DNA of 64,000 bases, from the NCBI GenBank assembly GCA_016719945.1, contig JADJYE010000002.1, positions 124,001 to 188,000 of the forward strand, written 5' to 3'. The notes beneath the pieces were generated by a model. That model searched no databases. It was not told the DNA's origin and worked only from the letters and a program-made list of their open reading frames with translations. This document shows, in pieces, positions 41,001 through 49,854 of the stretch (the first letter of the stretch is position 1; the number at the start of each line of letters is the position of its first letter). Made by a program: the position numbers and the translations under genes. This DNA comes from Polyangiaceae bacterium (GTDB lineage: Bacteria > Myxococcota_A > Polyangia > Polyangiales > Polyangiaceae).

Positions 41001-44000
41001 GTGACGATGAACATTCGAGTCGGCGACGTCCTCGTCTCCCGCTACCGCGCGGCGCGCCTCCTGGGGCGCGGAGGGATGGGTGAAGTCTGGGCTTGCTTCG
41101 ACCTCGAAGAGAAGCGCTTCGTCGCCGTCAAGCTGGTGCTCGCGAAGCACGTGTTCTCGCCGTGGGTCAGGCGGCTCTTTCACGCGGAGGTCGTGGCCGT
41201 CGCGCGCCTGTCTCACCGAGGAATCGTCGACGTCTACGATCTCGTGACGGGCCCCGACGGCGGCGCGCTGCTGGTCATGGCGCTCCGCGCCGGCAAGCCG
41301 CTGGACCACTGGGCGCTGCGAAACCGTACGTGGCCGCTCATCCGCGACGTCATCGAGCAGCTGCTCGAGGCGCTGGCGCACGCGCACGCTCGGTCGGTCC
41401 TGCACCTCGATATCAAGCCTGGCAACGTCCTGATGGAGCCGGGCCCTCCGCTGCGAACCACCTTGGTCGACTTCGGCGTCGCTCGCATCAAGCAGCCCGG
41501 GCACGGCGCAGAGCGGTGGCACCACGACGGCGCGGTGTTCGGCACGCTCGAGTACATGGCGCCCGAGCAGTGGCGCGGCGAGCTCGAGAAGCTCGGACCG
41601 TGGACCGACCTCTACTCGGTGGGAGTGATCGCGCACGAGCTGTGCACCGGACTCTTGCCGTTCGAATCAGGCACAGACACGGCTTTGTCCTCGAAGCGGC
41701 GCCTCACGGAGCCCGCCCCCGAGATGGCCCCGCAGGTCCACGGCGTGCCCAAGGCCTTCGTCGACCTCGTGGGCGCGCTGCTCGCCCTCTCGCCGACCGC
41801 TCGACCCGTGTGCGCTGCGGATGTTCTGGGAGAGCTGCGGGCGATGCCCAGCATCCAGCCGCCGCCTGCGCTGGTGAACGTCCCACTGCCGCCGGACAGC
41901 CATCGCGCCCACCGGGCCGAGGCGGAGACCACGCTCGGGCCCGGTCCCTCCGCGCCGGACGTGTCCGCCCCTCCGATCTCGTACGCTCGCCCGCCCGCGC
42001 CGACCGCGCCGTCCAGCTCACGCGGCACCTCGCGTCGGCTCACGGGGCCCCAGGTCGAGCAAGTGTTCAGCGCGGAAGAGGCGCCGCCCACGCCTGGGGC
42101 CTACGGGCTCTTCGGCCTCCGTGAGCTGCCGGTGCTCGGCCGCGTCGACGAGCGGCGGGCCGTCTACCGCGCCGTGCAGGCGACCGCGGAGGATGGGCGT
42201 CCGAGCGCGGTCATCCTCTGTGGGCCCGCCGGGACCGGCAAGAGCCGGCTCGCGCGCGACGCCGTGGAGCGCGCCCTCGAGCTCGGCCTCGCCACGTCGC
42301 TGCACACGCACTGGTCGATGGACGGCAGCCCCGACGAAGGGCTTCGAGGGTTGGTCGAGAACGCCCTCGAGTCTCGCGGGAGCCAGGGCGCCGACTTCGA
42401 GGCGAGGCTCGCCTTCTTTGCGGCGCGCTTCCCGCTCCAGGGCGACGATTTCGTGCGTGAGGCGCGGGTGCTGCTCCGGCCGTCCCACGACGCCGCCCCC
42501 GACGCCGACCTGCCCGTGCGCGTCGCAGCGGACCTCGTGCTTCGCGTCGCCGCCCACCGCGCGGTGATCCTTCGCCTCGACGACGTCCACGCCAGCCGAG
42601 GCGAAGCGGCGGCGCTCGCTCGCGCCGTCTCGGCTGCGAGCCCTCGGGCGGCGGTCGCCATCGTCGCCACGGAGCGGGACGACGTGGGGGCGTCCGACGC
42701 GGCGGCGGCGTTCGCCGAGCTCGCCGGTCACGTCGAGCGGATCGAGATGCAGCCGCTCAACGCAGCAGCGACGGCGGCGCTCGTCCGCGGGCTCCTCGCG
42801 CTCGATGGCGACATCGTCGACCTCATCGCGCGGCGCTCCGAAGGAAACCCCCTCTTCGCGAGCCAGCTCGTCGCGCAGCTCGTGCAGGAGCGCGCGGTCG
42901 AGCGCCGCGGTCGAGAGTACGTGCTCTCTGCGGACGTCGACATCGACCGCATCGTGCCGCCCGATATCGGCAACGTCTGGTCCCGTGCGGTCGCCCTCTG
43001 TGGAGCTGACGCCGAGGACCTCGTGGCCCTCGCCATGACGCGCGAGCGCGTGTCGTCCGAGGTCGTCGATCAGCTCGCCCAAGTGCTCGGCGACCGGTTC
43101 CAGTCGTCCCTCACGAAGGCGTTGGCGGTGGGCCTCGTGCGCCAAGACGCAGGGCTGTTCCAGTTCAGCCACGGCATGCTCCGAGACTACCTGCTGTCCC
43201 TGTTCGGCGAGGAGCGCGCCGCACCGCTGCACGAGGCCGCCGCGGCAGCGCTCTGCGTTCTGTCGGGGCGCGAAGACGTCGACGAGGCTCGCGCTCGCCA
43301 CCTGCGCGCTGCCGGCCGAGCCAACGAAGCGCTCGACACGATGTTGTCCGCCGCGATGTGGAGCTGGCGCCGCGCCGAGCGGGCCGTGCGCATGCGCCGC
43401 CTGATCGATCTGGTCGACTGGGCGGGCGCCACCGCGGGCCCGCTCACCGTGCGGGCGCGGGCGCTCGCCGAGCTCGCCCACGCGCACGCAGACGGCGGGA
43501 ACGTGGGCGAGGCCAACGCGAACATCGAGCGGGCGAAGTCCGAGCTCACCGCGGCCGCGGCCCTCTCGGATCGCGTCCGCCACGCGGCGTGGATCGTCTT
43601 CCGCGAGGCGCAGGTCCACCGCCTCCAAGGCCGGCTGGAGTCGGGGCGCGCGGCGAGCGAGGCGGGCATCCTGCTCGCGCGTCGCGCGGGGGAGCTCGAG
43701 GTCGAGGCGCTGTGCGTCGCGCAGCTCGGGCTCGACGCGTATCGGCGCGGAGACTACGTCGAGGCGGGCTCGCGGTACGACGTCGCGATCGACCTCGTGA
43801 GCCGCGCGGGAAACCGCGCAACCGAGGCGCACATCCTCATGCTAAAGAGCGGGCTCGAGCCCCCCGAGCGCATGGAGCCCTTGTGCCGCGCCGCCGTGCA
43901 GATGGCTCGCGAGGCGGGCGCGTTCCGGACCGAGCTCCACGCGCGTCTGACCTGGACCGAGGCGCTGTTCCGGACCGGGCAGCACGAGCAGGCCTTCGCG

Positions 44001-44381
44001 GAGACCCGCGAGCTCAGCTGCGCTGCGCAACGGTGCAGCCTTCGACAGATCGTGTCGATGGCCGAAGGTGTGGCTGCGTGTTGGGCGGTGGTCACAGGTG
44101 CGCGCGTGGCGGCGGCCCGGCACCTGACGGTGGCGCAGAAATGGGGCGCCTCCAGCGGATCCGTGACGGAGCGGGCGACGGCCGCCGCGGTCGAATTGGC
44201 GATGGGCCTCTCGAACGGGGATGATGTCGCGTCCGAGGCTGCTATGGCAGTGCTCCTGCGTGAGGGGCGCACATATGCCGAACCCCACTTCAAAGAGGTC
44301 ATTCGTAGGCTGCTGGAGACCTCGCCAAACCATTTCAAAGAGCGGCTCCGCATTCTCGACGCGGCGAGCCCCGACGCGTAG
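41001..44381 (+). CDS. Ser/Thr kinase fused to a STAND-like ATPase and helical repeats
   Basis: 1126 residues (GTG 41001, or ATG 41007). The N-terminal kinase domain (about 14-280) has GRGGMGEVW and VAVKLVLA. Its catalytic loop is HLDIKPGN (His135, Asp137), where Leu replaces the usual Arg, so it is a non-RD kinase. VDFG and GTLEYMAPEQW are present. A linker of about 80 residues leads to an AAA/STAND ATPase with Walker A GPAGTGKSR (408 on) and LRLDDVH as Walker B. Residues about 720-1126 are TPR-like helical repeats. The layout matches signal-integrating kinases of myxobacteria, where ligand or partner binding to the repeats would control activity. Targets are unknown. Confidence 0.9.
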   Translation: MTMNIRVGDVLVSRYRAARLLGRGGMGEVWACFDLEEKRFVAVKLVLAKHVFSPWVRRLFHAEVVAVARLSHRGIVDVYDLVTGPDGGALLVMALRAGKPLDHWALRNRTWPLIRDVIEQLLEALAHAHARSVLHLDIKPGNVLMEPGPPLRTTLVDFGVARIKQPGHGAERWHHDGAVFGTLEYMAPEQWRGELEKLGPWTDLYSVGVIAHELCTGLLPFESGTDTALSSKRRLTEPAPEMAPQVHGVPKAFVDLVGALLALSPTARPVCAADVLGELRAMPSIQPPPALVNVPLPPDSHRAHRAEAETTLGPGPSAPDVSAPPISYARPPAPTAPSSSRGTSRRLTGPQVEQVFSAEEAPPTPGAYGLFGLRELPVLGRVDERRAVYRAVQATAEDGRPSAVILCGPAGTGKSRLARDAVERALELGLATSLHTHWSMDGSPDEGLRGLVENALESRGSQGADFEARLAFFAARFPLQGDDFVREARVLLRPSHDAAPDADLPVRVAADLVLRVAAHRAVILRLDDVHASRGEAAALARAVSAASPRAAVAIVATERDDVGASDAAAAFAELAGHVERIEMQPLNAAATAALVRGLLALDGDIVDLIARRSEGNPLFASQLVAQLVQERAVERRGREYVLSADVDIDRIVPPDIGNVWSRAVALCGADAEDLVALAMTRERVSSEVVDQLAQVLGDRFQSSLTKALAVGLVRQDAGLFQFSHGMLRDYLLSLFGEERAAPLHEAAAAALCVLSGREDVDEARARHLRAAGRANEALDTMLSAAMWSWRRAERAVRMRRLIDLVDWAGATAGPLTVRARALAELAHAHADGGNVGEANANIERAKSELTAAAALSDRVRHAAWIVFREAQVHRLQGRLESGRAASEAGILLARRAGELEVEALCVAQLGLDAYRRGDYVEAGSRYDVAIDLVSRAGNRATEAHILMLKSGLEPPERMEPLCRAAVQMAREAGAFRTELHARLTWTEALFRTGQHEQAFAETRELSCAAQRCSLRQIVSMAEGVAACWAVVTGARVAAARHLTVAQKWGASSGSVTERATAAAVELAMGLSNGDDVASEAAMAVLLREGRTYAEPHFKEVIRRLLETSPNHFKERLRILDAASPDA

Positions 44382-44404
44382 CCTTGAAGGCTGGGAGGTC
44401 TTCG

Positions 44405-44905
44405 ATGACTAAGCGTGGATCGCGTTGGCTCACAGCCATGGGGATGATGCTCACGATGGTTGGCGTCTCCGCCCCTCTGTACGCGGGTGACGCGAGCTCG
44501 AGGACCCTTCAGCTGCCCTTCGAGCAGAGCTTCACCGAGCGCCAGGTCGGGATCTCCAAGGTCAAGCCGGCCGATCTCGATCACATCATGATCGACCCCG
44601 CGAACCCGGGCGCGATCATCCCGTGCATCAAGATCCTGAAGAAGTTTTACAAGAAGGCTGAGCACCACCCCGAGCTCGCGCTGCGGATCCTGCTTACGTA
44701 CAAATCGAATGGCCAGGTGAAGACCAAGATCGTCGTCGTGCCCGTGCGCGACTTCGTCCTCACCGACCACCACCCGCAGCCGGCCGACAAGAAGCTCCTG
44801 CTCGTCGAGACCACCGTCGACGTCTCGACCGCGCCGGTCGACCCGAACACGTACGTCACCGGGAGCCTCGAGGTCGTCGAGGTGTCGCTCGCGAACGGCG
44901 GCTGA
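44405..44905 (+). CDS. Exported protein of unknown function
   Basis: 166 residues from ATG 44405, with a strong GGGAGG 6 bases upstream. The dyad AGCCT-TGA-AGGCT (44380-44392) is just before the ribosome site. The signal peptide (WLTAMGMMLTMVGVSAPLYAG) is followed by a beta-rich domain. Seen are LQLPFEQSFTERQVGISKVKPADLDHI, KILKKFYKKAEHHPELALRILLTY, and strands ending TGSLEVVEVSLANGG. There are no Cys pairs and no catalytic motif. It lies 23 bases after the kinase-ATPase gene and may be co-transcribed with it. The family is not recognised. Confidence 0.78.
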   Translation: MTKRGSRWLTAMGMMLTMVGVSAPLYAGDASSRTLQLPFEQSFTERQVGISKVKPADLDHIMIDPANPGAIIPCIKILKKFYKKAEHHPELALRILLTYKSNGQVKTKIVVVPVRDFVLTDHHPQPADKKLLLVETTVDVSTAPVDPNTYVTGSLEVVEVSLANGG

Positions 44906-44915
44906 ACGGTGGGGC

Positions 44916-44937
44916 GCCGTCACCCTTGGGTGACGGC
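44916..44937. terminator. Candidate bidirectional terminator between convergent genes
   Basis: GCCGTCACCC and GGGTGACGGC form a perfect 10-bp stem with TT at the centre. It lies between the convergent stops at 44905 and 44920 and overlaps the last codons of the acyltransferase gene. T-runs are absent on both sides, so strength is uncertain. Confidence 0.5.
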
Positions 44938-46203
44938 CGCGCGAGCCCGCTCGATCGCCGCCAGCGTCTGGGCGCGGCGCGCTAACAGCGCGGGGAGCGC
45001 CCCCGATCGCCGTGCGAGCCGCAGCTCGCGCTTCAGCCGCTCGAGGTTCTCGAGCCAATAGAGCGCGGCGAACGGCGCCGCGACGATCGTGAGCGTCGAC
45101 AGCGCGCGGGCCCGGCGCCCGTCGAGCGCGCGCCAGGCGATTGCGCACAGCAGCGCAGCCCACAGCGGATACGCGACGAGCCCCGTGGCGAGCTTGAGCG
45201 TCGAGTGCTGATCGATCTCGTCCGTTCGCCGGGCGACGAGCCGCGGGAGCTGGTAGGGCAGGAAATAGAGGACAGCGCCCACAGGCAGCAGCGGCAACGT
45301 CAGCCAAGCCGCCTTCGGCAGGCGCTCCGTCGGCAGGCGCTCGCCATCGGCGCTGAGCTGGTCGTCGCGCAGCCCCGACGACTCGAGGGCCGCGAAGTAG
45401 TCTCTGACCTGCTGCTCCACCGCGCGCGCCACCTCGGGGTGCATCGCGCGGAGCACGTCCCGCGCGTGCTCCACCTCCTGCGCGATACGCACGGCCTCTG
45501 CCAGGCTGACGTCGCCTCGTTCGTTGCGCAGGAGCTCGGCTACTCGGAGCACCAGCCGGCGCTCGTCCCAGTCTTCACCTTCGATGACCAGCGCGGTGAG
45601 GTCGTCGCGCATGACCCGCGTCGCCTGCTCGACGAGCTCTCCCGACAGCTCGTCGAAGCGGCGCACGGGGCCATATGCGACCACCGCGCTCGAGCGGAAC
45701 TTGCCGCGCGCGTCGAACTCGAGCCCCACCGCTTGGAACGTCAGATCTCGCGCGCCGAGCTGCGCGGCGCGCTCCAGCATGCGCGCCGCGCCCGTGCGCA
45801 AGCGGATCATGTGGGGCTCGTTGTGGCTGGTGCCCTCCGGGAACACCAGGACATTGCCTCCCGCGCGGAGGTGCTGCGCGATCTTGTCGAAGATCTTGTC
45901 GTTGTCGCGCGGGTCCTTGTTTGGGTCGTCGCGCCGCCGCTGGATGGGGACGGCGTCCGCGAGGTCGAGCAGGTACTTGAGGCCAGGGATCTGCCAGAGC
46001 GTGCTCTTGCCGAGCGGCGAGATGTCGCAGCGCGCGTGCGTGAGGACGAGGATGGGATCGATGAGCGCGTTGGAGTGGTTGGAGACGAACACCCGCCCTC
46101 GGACCTCCGGCGAGGGACGCTCGCCCACCTCCTCGATGCTTCGAAAGTAGAGGCGCAAGATCCCCTTGAACCCAGCGCGGAGGACCCTCTTTAGCGGCGT
46201 CAC
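44920..46203 (-). CDS. Glycerolipid acyltransferase, fungal Gpt2/Sct1-like
   Basis: 427 residues from GTG 46203. The acyltransferase domain (about 10-230) has NHSNALIDP with His43 and Asp49 five residues apart. The PlsC family typically spaces these by four; the wider spacing occurs in yeast Gpt2/Sct1-type glycerol-3-phosphate/DHAP acyltransferases. FPEGTSHNEPHMIRLRTGAARM (from residue 121) also fits that group. The C-terminal part has two or three membrane helices (about 300-390) and a basic helical end. Expected reaction: acyl-CoA plus glycerol-3-phosphate (or DHAP or lysophosphatidate) to the acylated product at the inner membrane. The exact acceptor is not settled by sequence. Confidence 0.83.
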   Translation of the reverse strand: MTPLKRVLRAGFKGILRLYFRSIEEVGERPSPEVRGRVFVSNHSNALIDPILVLTHARCDISPLGKSTLWQIPGLKYLLDLADAVPIQRRRDDPNKDPRDNDKIFDKIAQHLRAGGNVLVFPEGTSHNEPHMIRLRTGAARMLERAAQLGARDLTFQAVGLEFDARGKFRSSAVVAYGPVRRFDELSGELVEQATRVMRDDLTALVIEGEDWDERRLVLRVAELLRNERGDVSLAEAVRIAQEVEHARDVLRAMHPEVARAVEQQVRDYFAALESSGLRDDQLSADGERLPTERLPKAAWLTLPLLPVGAVLYFLPYQLPRLVARRTDEIDQHSTLKLATGLVAYPLWAALLCAIAWRALDGRRARALSTLTIVAAPFAALYWLENLERLKRELRLARRSGALPALLARRAQTLAAIERARAAVTQG

Positions 46204-46234
46204 GGGTCGACAGAGTATGGCAAGATCGCGATCT

Positions 46235-47002
46235 ATGAACCTCGTCCGTGCGTCGCTCGTCGTGGTGTTTGCCTCCGGGTACCTGCTCGCCTGCGGTGAC
46301 GACGCCGGTACCGGCGCCACGGGGACCGGCGGCGAGACCGTCAGCAATGGTGGAGGTGGCAGCGCTCCTGGGGGCGGCGGGCAGGGCGGCGTCGCCCAAG
46401 GGGGCGCCGGCGGAGAAGGGGGAGGCGGCGTCGGAGGCCAGCCGATGGGCGGCGCGCCGCCCAACTCCGGCGACTGCGAGGACGACGATGACTGCGCCGG
46501 CGACAGCTCCTGCGAGGAGGTCGCGCCGGGCGGGTTCCGCGTCTGCACGGACATCGTCGTGCCGGCCGAGATGTGCACGAAGAGCGCGTTCGACGCGTGC
46601 TGTTCGACTGCGGATTGCGCCGAGGGCACCTGCCTCACGACGCCCGTCACCCCGTTCTGTGGCGGTGTGGAGATGGAGCCCCACAACGTCTGCGCGGTCG
46701 ACGAGTGCGACAACGAGGGCGATTGCCAAGGCGGCGACTCGATCTGCCTGTCCGCGCCGATGCTCGGCCACAAGATCCGCAGCTGCTTCTACGCGGCGTG
46801 CCACACGGATCTCGACTGCACCGCGGAGTCGGGCGGCATCTGCGCTCCCGTCAGCGAGCCGTGCTGCGGCGGGGTCGCGGGCCTGTTCTGCGTCTACCCG
46901 TCCGATGGGTGTCGCTCGAACGCGGACTGCGCCGACGGTCACTGCGCGCCTGGGCCCGACGGCGCCAGGTGCGAGGGTGGGGCGCCGATCTGTCCGGCGT
47001 AG
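46235..47002 (+). CDS. Gly-linker, Cys-rich lipoprotein
   Basis: 255 residues from ATG 46235 (ATG 46217 is also possible). The signal LVVVFASGYLLAC has a lipobox. A Gly-rich linker runs to about residue 75, and then about 180 residues hold about 24 Cys in short spacings (CEDDDDCAGDSSCEE, CNEGDCQG-type units, CHTDLDCTAESGGIC). The pattern resembles other Polyangia lipoproteins with Dickkopf- or EGF-like loops. The start is divergent from the acyltransferase gene, 31 bases away. Function unknown; extracellular or surface display is inferred. Confidence 0.78.
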   Translation: MNLVRASLVVVFASGYLLACGDDAGTGATGTGGETVSNGGGGSAPGGGGQGGVAQGGAGGEGGGGVGGQPMGGAPPNSGDCEDDDDCAGDSSCEEVAPGGFRVCTDIVVPAEMCTKSAFDACCSTADCAEGTCLTTPVTPFCGGVEMEPHNVCAVDECDNEGDCQGGDSICLSAPMLGHKIRSCFYAACHTDLDCTAESGGICAPVSEPCCGGVAGLFCVYPSDGCRSNADCADGHCAPGPDGARCEGGAPICPA

Positions 47003-47095
47003 GGCCGGTTGGCCTCTGCGCCGGACGGCTGAGCGGCGCCTGACCGCTGGAGCGGACAGTCTTGTTCCCGCGCGCCCGCTTCCGCGGGGCCCTTC

Positions 47096-47127
47096 GGATT
47101 CGCGCGCCCCAAGCGGCGCGCGAATCC
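47096..47127. repeat. Perfect 13-bp inverted repeat
   Basis: GGATTCGCGCGCC (47096-47108) and GGCGCGCGAATCC (47115-47127) are separated by CCAAGC. It lies in the 216-bp gap between the Cys-rich lipoprotein and the small membrane protein. It could be a transcript-end hairpin or a protein-binding site; no T-run follows. Confidence 0.6.
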
Positions 47128-47178
47128 GGCGCGGGGCGAGAGACGTGATTGTCTTGCTGGAGCTCGCGCGCGGGAGCG

Positions 47179-47194
47179 TGGCACGTCGGATGCA
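47179..47194 (+). promoter_or_regulatory. Candidate sigma-54 (-24/-12) promoter
   Basis: TGGCACG-TCGG-ATGCA matches the sigma-54 consensus TGGCACG-N4-TTGCW with one mismatch, keeping the critical GG and GC at the right spacing. The expected start of transcription near 47205 would leave a short leader carrying GGAGGAG before ATG 47219. Confidence 0.4.
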
Positions 47195-47218
47195 CCTGTC
47201 CCGGGCAGGAGGAGCTCA

Positions 47219-47572
47219 ATGCTCGAGATGTTTCGCCTGGGTGGCTTCGGGATGATCCCAACGTTCTTGTTCGGCGTCTTGGCGGTCGCGACGTCGGTCC
47301 GCTACGCGCGTTCGCCCGACCCTCGATCGATGTCGCTGATGATCGCGCTCGGCAGCCTCACGCTCGCGTCCGGCGCGCTGGGCTTCGTGCTGGGGATGAT
47401 CAAGTCTCTCTCGGCCGTCCAGGAGGTCGGGCCCGACATGCGCTGGATCTGGCTGATCGGCACCGCCGAGTCGCTGCACAACATCGCGCTCGCCCTCGCG
47501 CTCATCGCGATGATGGCGCTCGCCGCGAGCGTCGGCGCGCTGCGGTCTTCTCGGCTCCCTGTTCCAGGGTGA
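47219..47572 (+). CDS. Small membrane protein with three helices
   Basis: 117 residues from ATG 47219, after a strong GGAGGAG. Three transmembrane helices are seen: GGFGMIPTFLFGVLAVATS, SLMIALGSLTLASGALGFVLG, and NIALALALIAMMALAASVGAL. The FGMIPTFLFG opening recalls the first helix of MotA/TolQ/ExbB proteins, but the protein lacks their cytoplasmic domain and length. The function is unknown. It may be expressed from a sigma-54-like promoter just upstream. Confidence 0.72.
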   Translation: MLEMFRLGGFGMIPTFLFGVLAVATSVRYARSPDPRSMSLMIALGSLTLASGALGFVLGMIKSLSAVQEVGPDMRWIWLIGTAESLHNIALALALIAMMALAASVGALRSSRLPVPG

Positions 47573-47585
47573 TCCGGGGGTGGCC

Positions 47586-47661
47586 TGGTGCCGACGGCAG
47601 GATTCGAACCTGCACCTCTCGGGTCTGAGCCGAGCACGTCTGCCGGTTGCGTCACGTCGGC
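47586..47661 (-). tRNA. tRNA-Leu(CAG)-like gene with a short variable loop
   Basis: A complete 76-nt cloverleaf with encoded CCA. It has a 7-bp acceptor stem (GCCGACG/CGTCGGC), a D arm with ACG/CGT pairing and loop AACCGGCAG, and anticodon stem CTCGG/CCGAG. The loop is CTCAGAC, so the anticodon is CAG. The T stem is GCAGG/CCTGC with TTCGAAT, and the discriminator is A. The D arm and A73 are leucine-like, but the variable loop is 4 nt (AGGT) where bacterial tRNA-Leu has a long arm. The anticodon lies at 47625-47627 on the plus strand (ctg). It is a tRNA by structure; its true charging identity is uncertain. Confidence 0.85.
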
Positions 47662-47745
47662 GGCATCACGGCAGGACGTTCGGGAGACCAAGCGACTGAC
47701 AACTGGGTCGGTCAGCGAACGACCTTTGCGATATATCCCTCGGCC

Positions 47746-49115
47746 ATGGCCATCGCGACCGTCGATCCCCGGACTGGCGAGACCTTGGAGGTGTTCGCCC
47801 CAGCGTCGGATGGTGAGGTCGAGGCGAAGCTCGAGCGCGCGTCGACGGCCTTCGCGGGCTGGAGGCGCGCACCCATGTCGGCGCGGGCCGACGCGATGCT
47901 GCGCCTGGCTGATCTGGTGCTGGCGGAGAAGGCGCGCCTCGGTCGAACGATGACCGAAGAGATGGGCAAGCCCCTCGCGTCCGCGATCGCCGAAGCCGAG
48001 AAGTGCGCTTGGGTCTGTCGCCATTACGCCGAGCAAGCCGAGCGAGACCTGGCGGACGAGGAGCTCCCGACGAGCCCGGCGCGCGCCTATGTGCGCTACC
48101 TGCCGCTCGGCCCGGTGCTGGCGGTCATGCCCTGGAATTTCCCGTTCTGGCAGGTCTTTCGGTTCCTGGCCCCCGCGCTGATGGCTGGCAACGTGGGCCT
48201 GCTGAAGCACGCGTCGAACGTGCCGCGCGCTGCGCGCTCGCCATCGAGGACCTCGCGCTGCGCGCGGGCTTTCCCGAGGGGGTCTTCCAGACGCTGCTGC
48301 TCGAGGCTGCGCGGGTGCCGCGCGTGATCGCCGATCGGCGCGTCGTCGCGGTCACCCTCACGGGCAGCGAGGGGGCCGGCGCGTCCGTCGCCGCCGAGGC
48401 GGGGCGCCAGATCAAGCCCACGGTGCTCGAGCTCGGCGGGACCGACGCCTTCATCGTCCTTCCGTCCGCCGACCTAGGCGCGGTGGTCACCGCCGCCGTC
48501 GCGTCCCGCACGCTCAACAACGGCCAGTCCTGCATCAACGCGAAGCGCTTCATCGTCCACAGGGAGGTGTACGCCTCGTTCGAGGAGCGCCTCGTCGCGG
48601 CCTTCGAGGCGCTGAAGGTCGGAGACCCGATGACCGCGGTCGACCTGGGCCCGCTGGCGCTCGAGTCCGTTCGCCGTGATGTCGCCTCTCAAGTCACGCG
48701 CAGCGTCGACGCGGGAGCGCGGCTGCTGACCGGTGGCGTCGCGTTCGGGGAGCGTGGCTATTGGTTCCGCCCTGGCGTCCTGTCGGCGATCCCGCGGGGA
48801 GCGCCCGCCGCCAGCGAGGAGCTCTTCGGTCCAGTGGCGAGCCTGTTCCGCGCCGACGACCTCGACGACGCCATCCGGATCGCGAACGACAGCGACTACG
48901 GGCTCGGCAGCAGCGTGTGGACCCACGAGGCCGGCGAGATTCGCCGCCTCGTCGACGAGCTCGAGGCGGGGCAGACGTTCGTCAACGCGATGGTCGCCTC
49001 GGATCCCCGCGTGCCCTTCGGAGGGATCAAGAAGAGCGGGTACGGCCGGGAGCTCGGCCGGCCCGGCATCCGCGCCTTCGTGAACGCGAAGACCGTGTGG
49101 ATGAGCACGAAATAG
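47746..49115 (+). CDS. Succinate-semialdehyde dehydrogenase-like aldehyde dehydrogenase, frame disrupted
   Basis: From ATG 47746 the frame encodes MAIATVDPRTGE through VMPWNFPFWQVFRFLAPALMAGNVGLLKHASNVPR, then fails at about 48224-48230. Another frame continues with CALAIEDLALRAGFPEGVFQTLL. It carries the active site: the LELGGTDAFIVL segment (Glu), NNGQSCINAKRF (Cys), the EELFGPV motif and PFGGIKKSGYGRELG. Removing two bases from a CG run gives 455 residues, the size of GabD/SSADH. Such enzymes oxidise succinate semialdehyde or related aldehydes with NAD(P)+. Either an assembly error or a recent pseudogene. Confidence 0.86.
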
Positions 49116-49182
49116 CGGCTCTGGAGGACGAGGCTCCACCCCGTCACGGATCGGAGTACAGCTGCCGACGCGGGTCCATCCC

Positions 49183-49854
49183 ATGCGCGGCGACGACCTC
49201 CCTTCGATGTCCGACCTCGACGACGAGCAGCTGCTCGCGCTCGCCGCAGGTCGTGAGGTCGCCTCTGGACGCCTCCGCGCGGCCCAAGCGGAGCTCTATC
49301 GAAGGCACGTGCGGTACCTGTATGGCGCGCTGAAGAAGAGGGAGGGGATGCTGACCCGGACGGTCGGCTTCGCGGTAGAGGACCTCGTCCAGGAGACCTT
49401 CCAGCGCGCGTTCCAGTACGGAGCGTCTTACAAGGCGCTCCCCCAGGCAGACGCGGAGCGCGCGCGGCTCCGGACCCGCGCCTGGCTCGGGCGGATCGCC
49501 CAGAACCTGATCATCGACGCGCTCTCGCGCTCCACCGAGATCTCCGCGTCGCCGATGCTCGAGAGCTCGGGGTCGACGAGCAGGACGAGCCGCCGCCGCC
49601 CTCGTCGCCCGAGCTCCGCGCGGTGCGGAGCGCCCTCGAGGAGCTCAGCGAGCGCGAGCAAGATGTCCTGAGGGTCACGCTCCTGTACCAGCGGGTCGAC
49701 TCAGCGCATCAGCGCCTGCCGAACGAGGTCTCGGCCGAGGCTCGCCAAGCGGTGGGACACCACCAACGAGAACATCCGGGCGATCCGGAGCCGCGCCATG
49801 AAGAAGCTGATGAGCCACATCGACGCCGCGAGGCGAGCCGCGGGGACACCATGA
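49183..49854 (+). CDS. ECF-type RNA polymerase sigma factor, frame disrupted twice
   Basis: Region 2 is in the first frame: AELYRRHVRYLYGAL, DLVQETFQRAF and ARLRTRAWLGRIAQNLIIDALS. At about 49561 the coding shifts, then reads LGVDEQDEPPPPSS and region 4, LEELSEREQDVLRVTLLYQ. At about 49738 it shifts again to LAKRWDTTNENIRAIRSRAMKKLMSHI, the helix-turn-helix, ending at TGA 49852-49854. One missing and one extra base explain both, giving 223 residues. The final TGA overlaps the next ATG (ATGA), as expected for a sigma factor and its partner. Start ATG 49183 or 49207. Confidence 0.8.
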
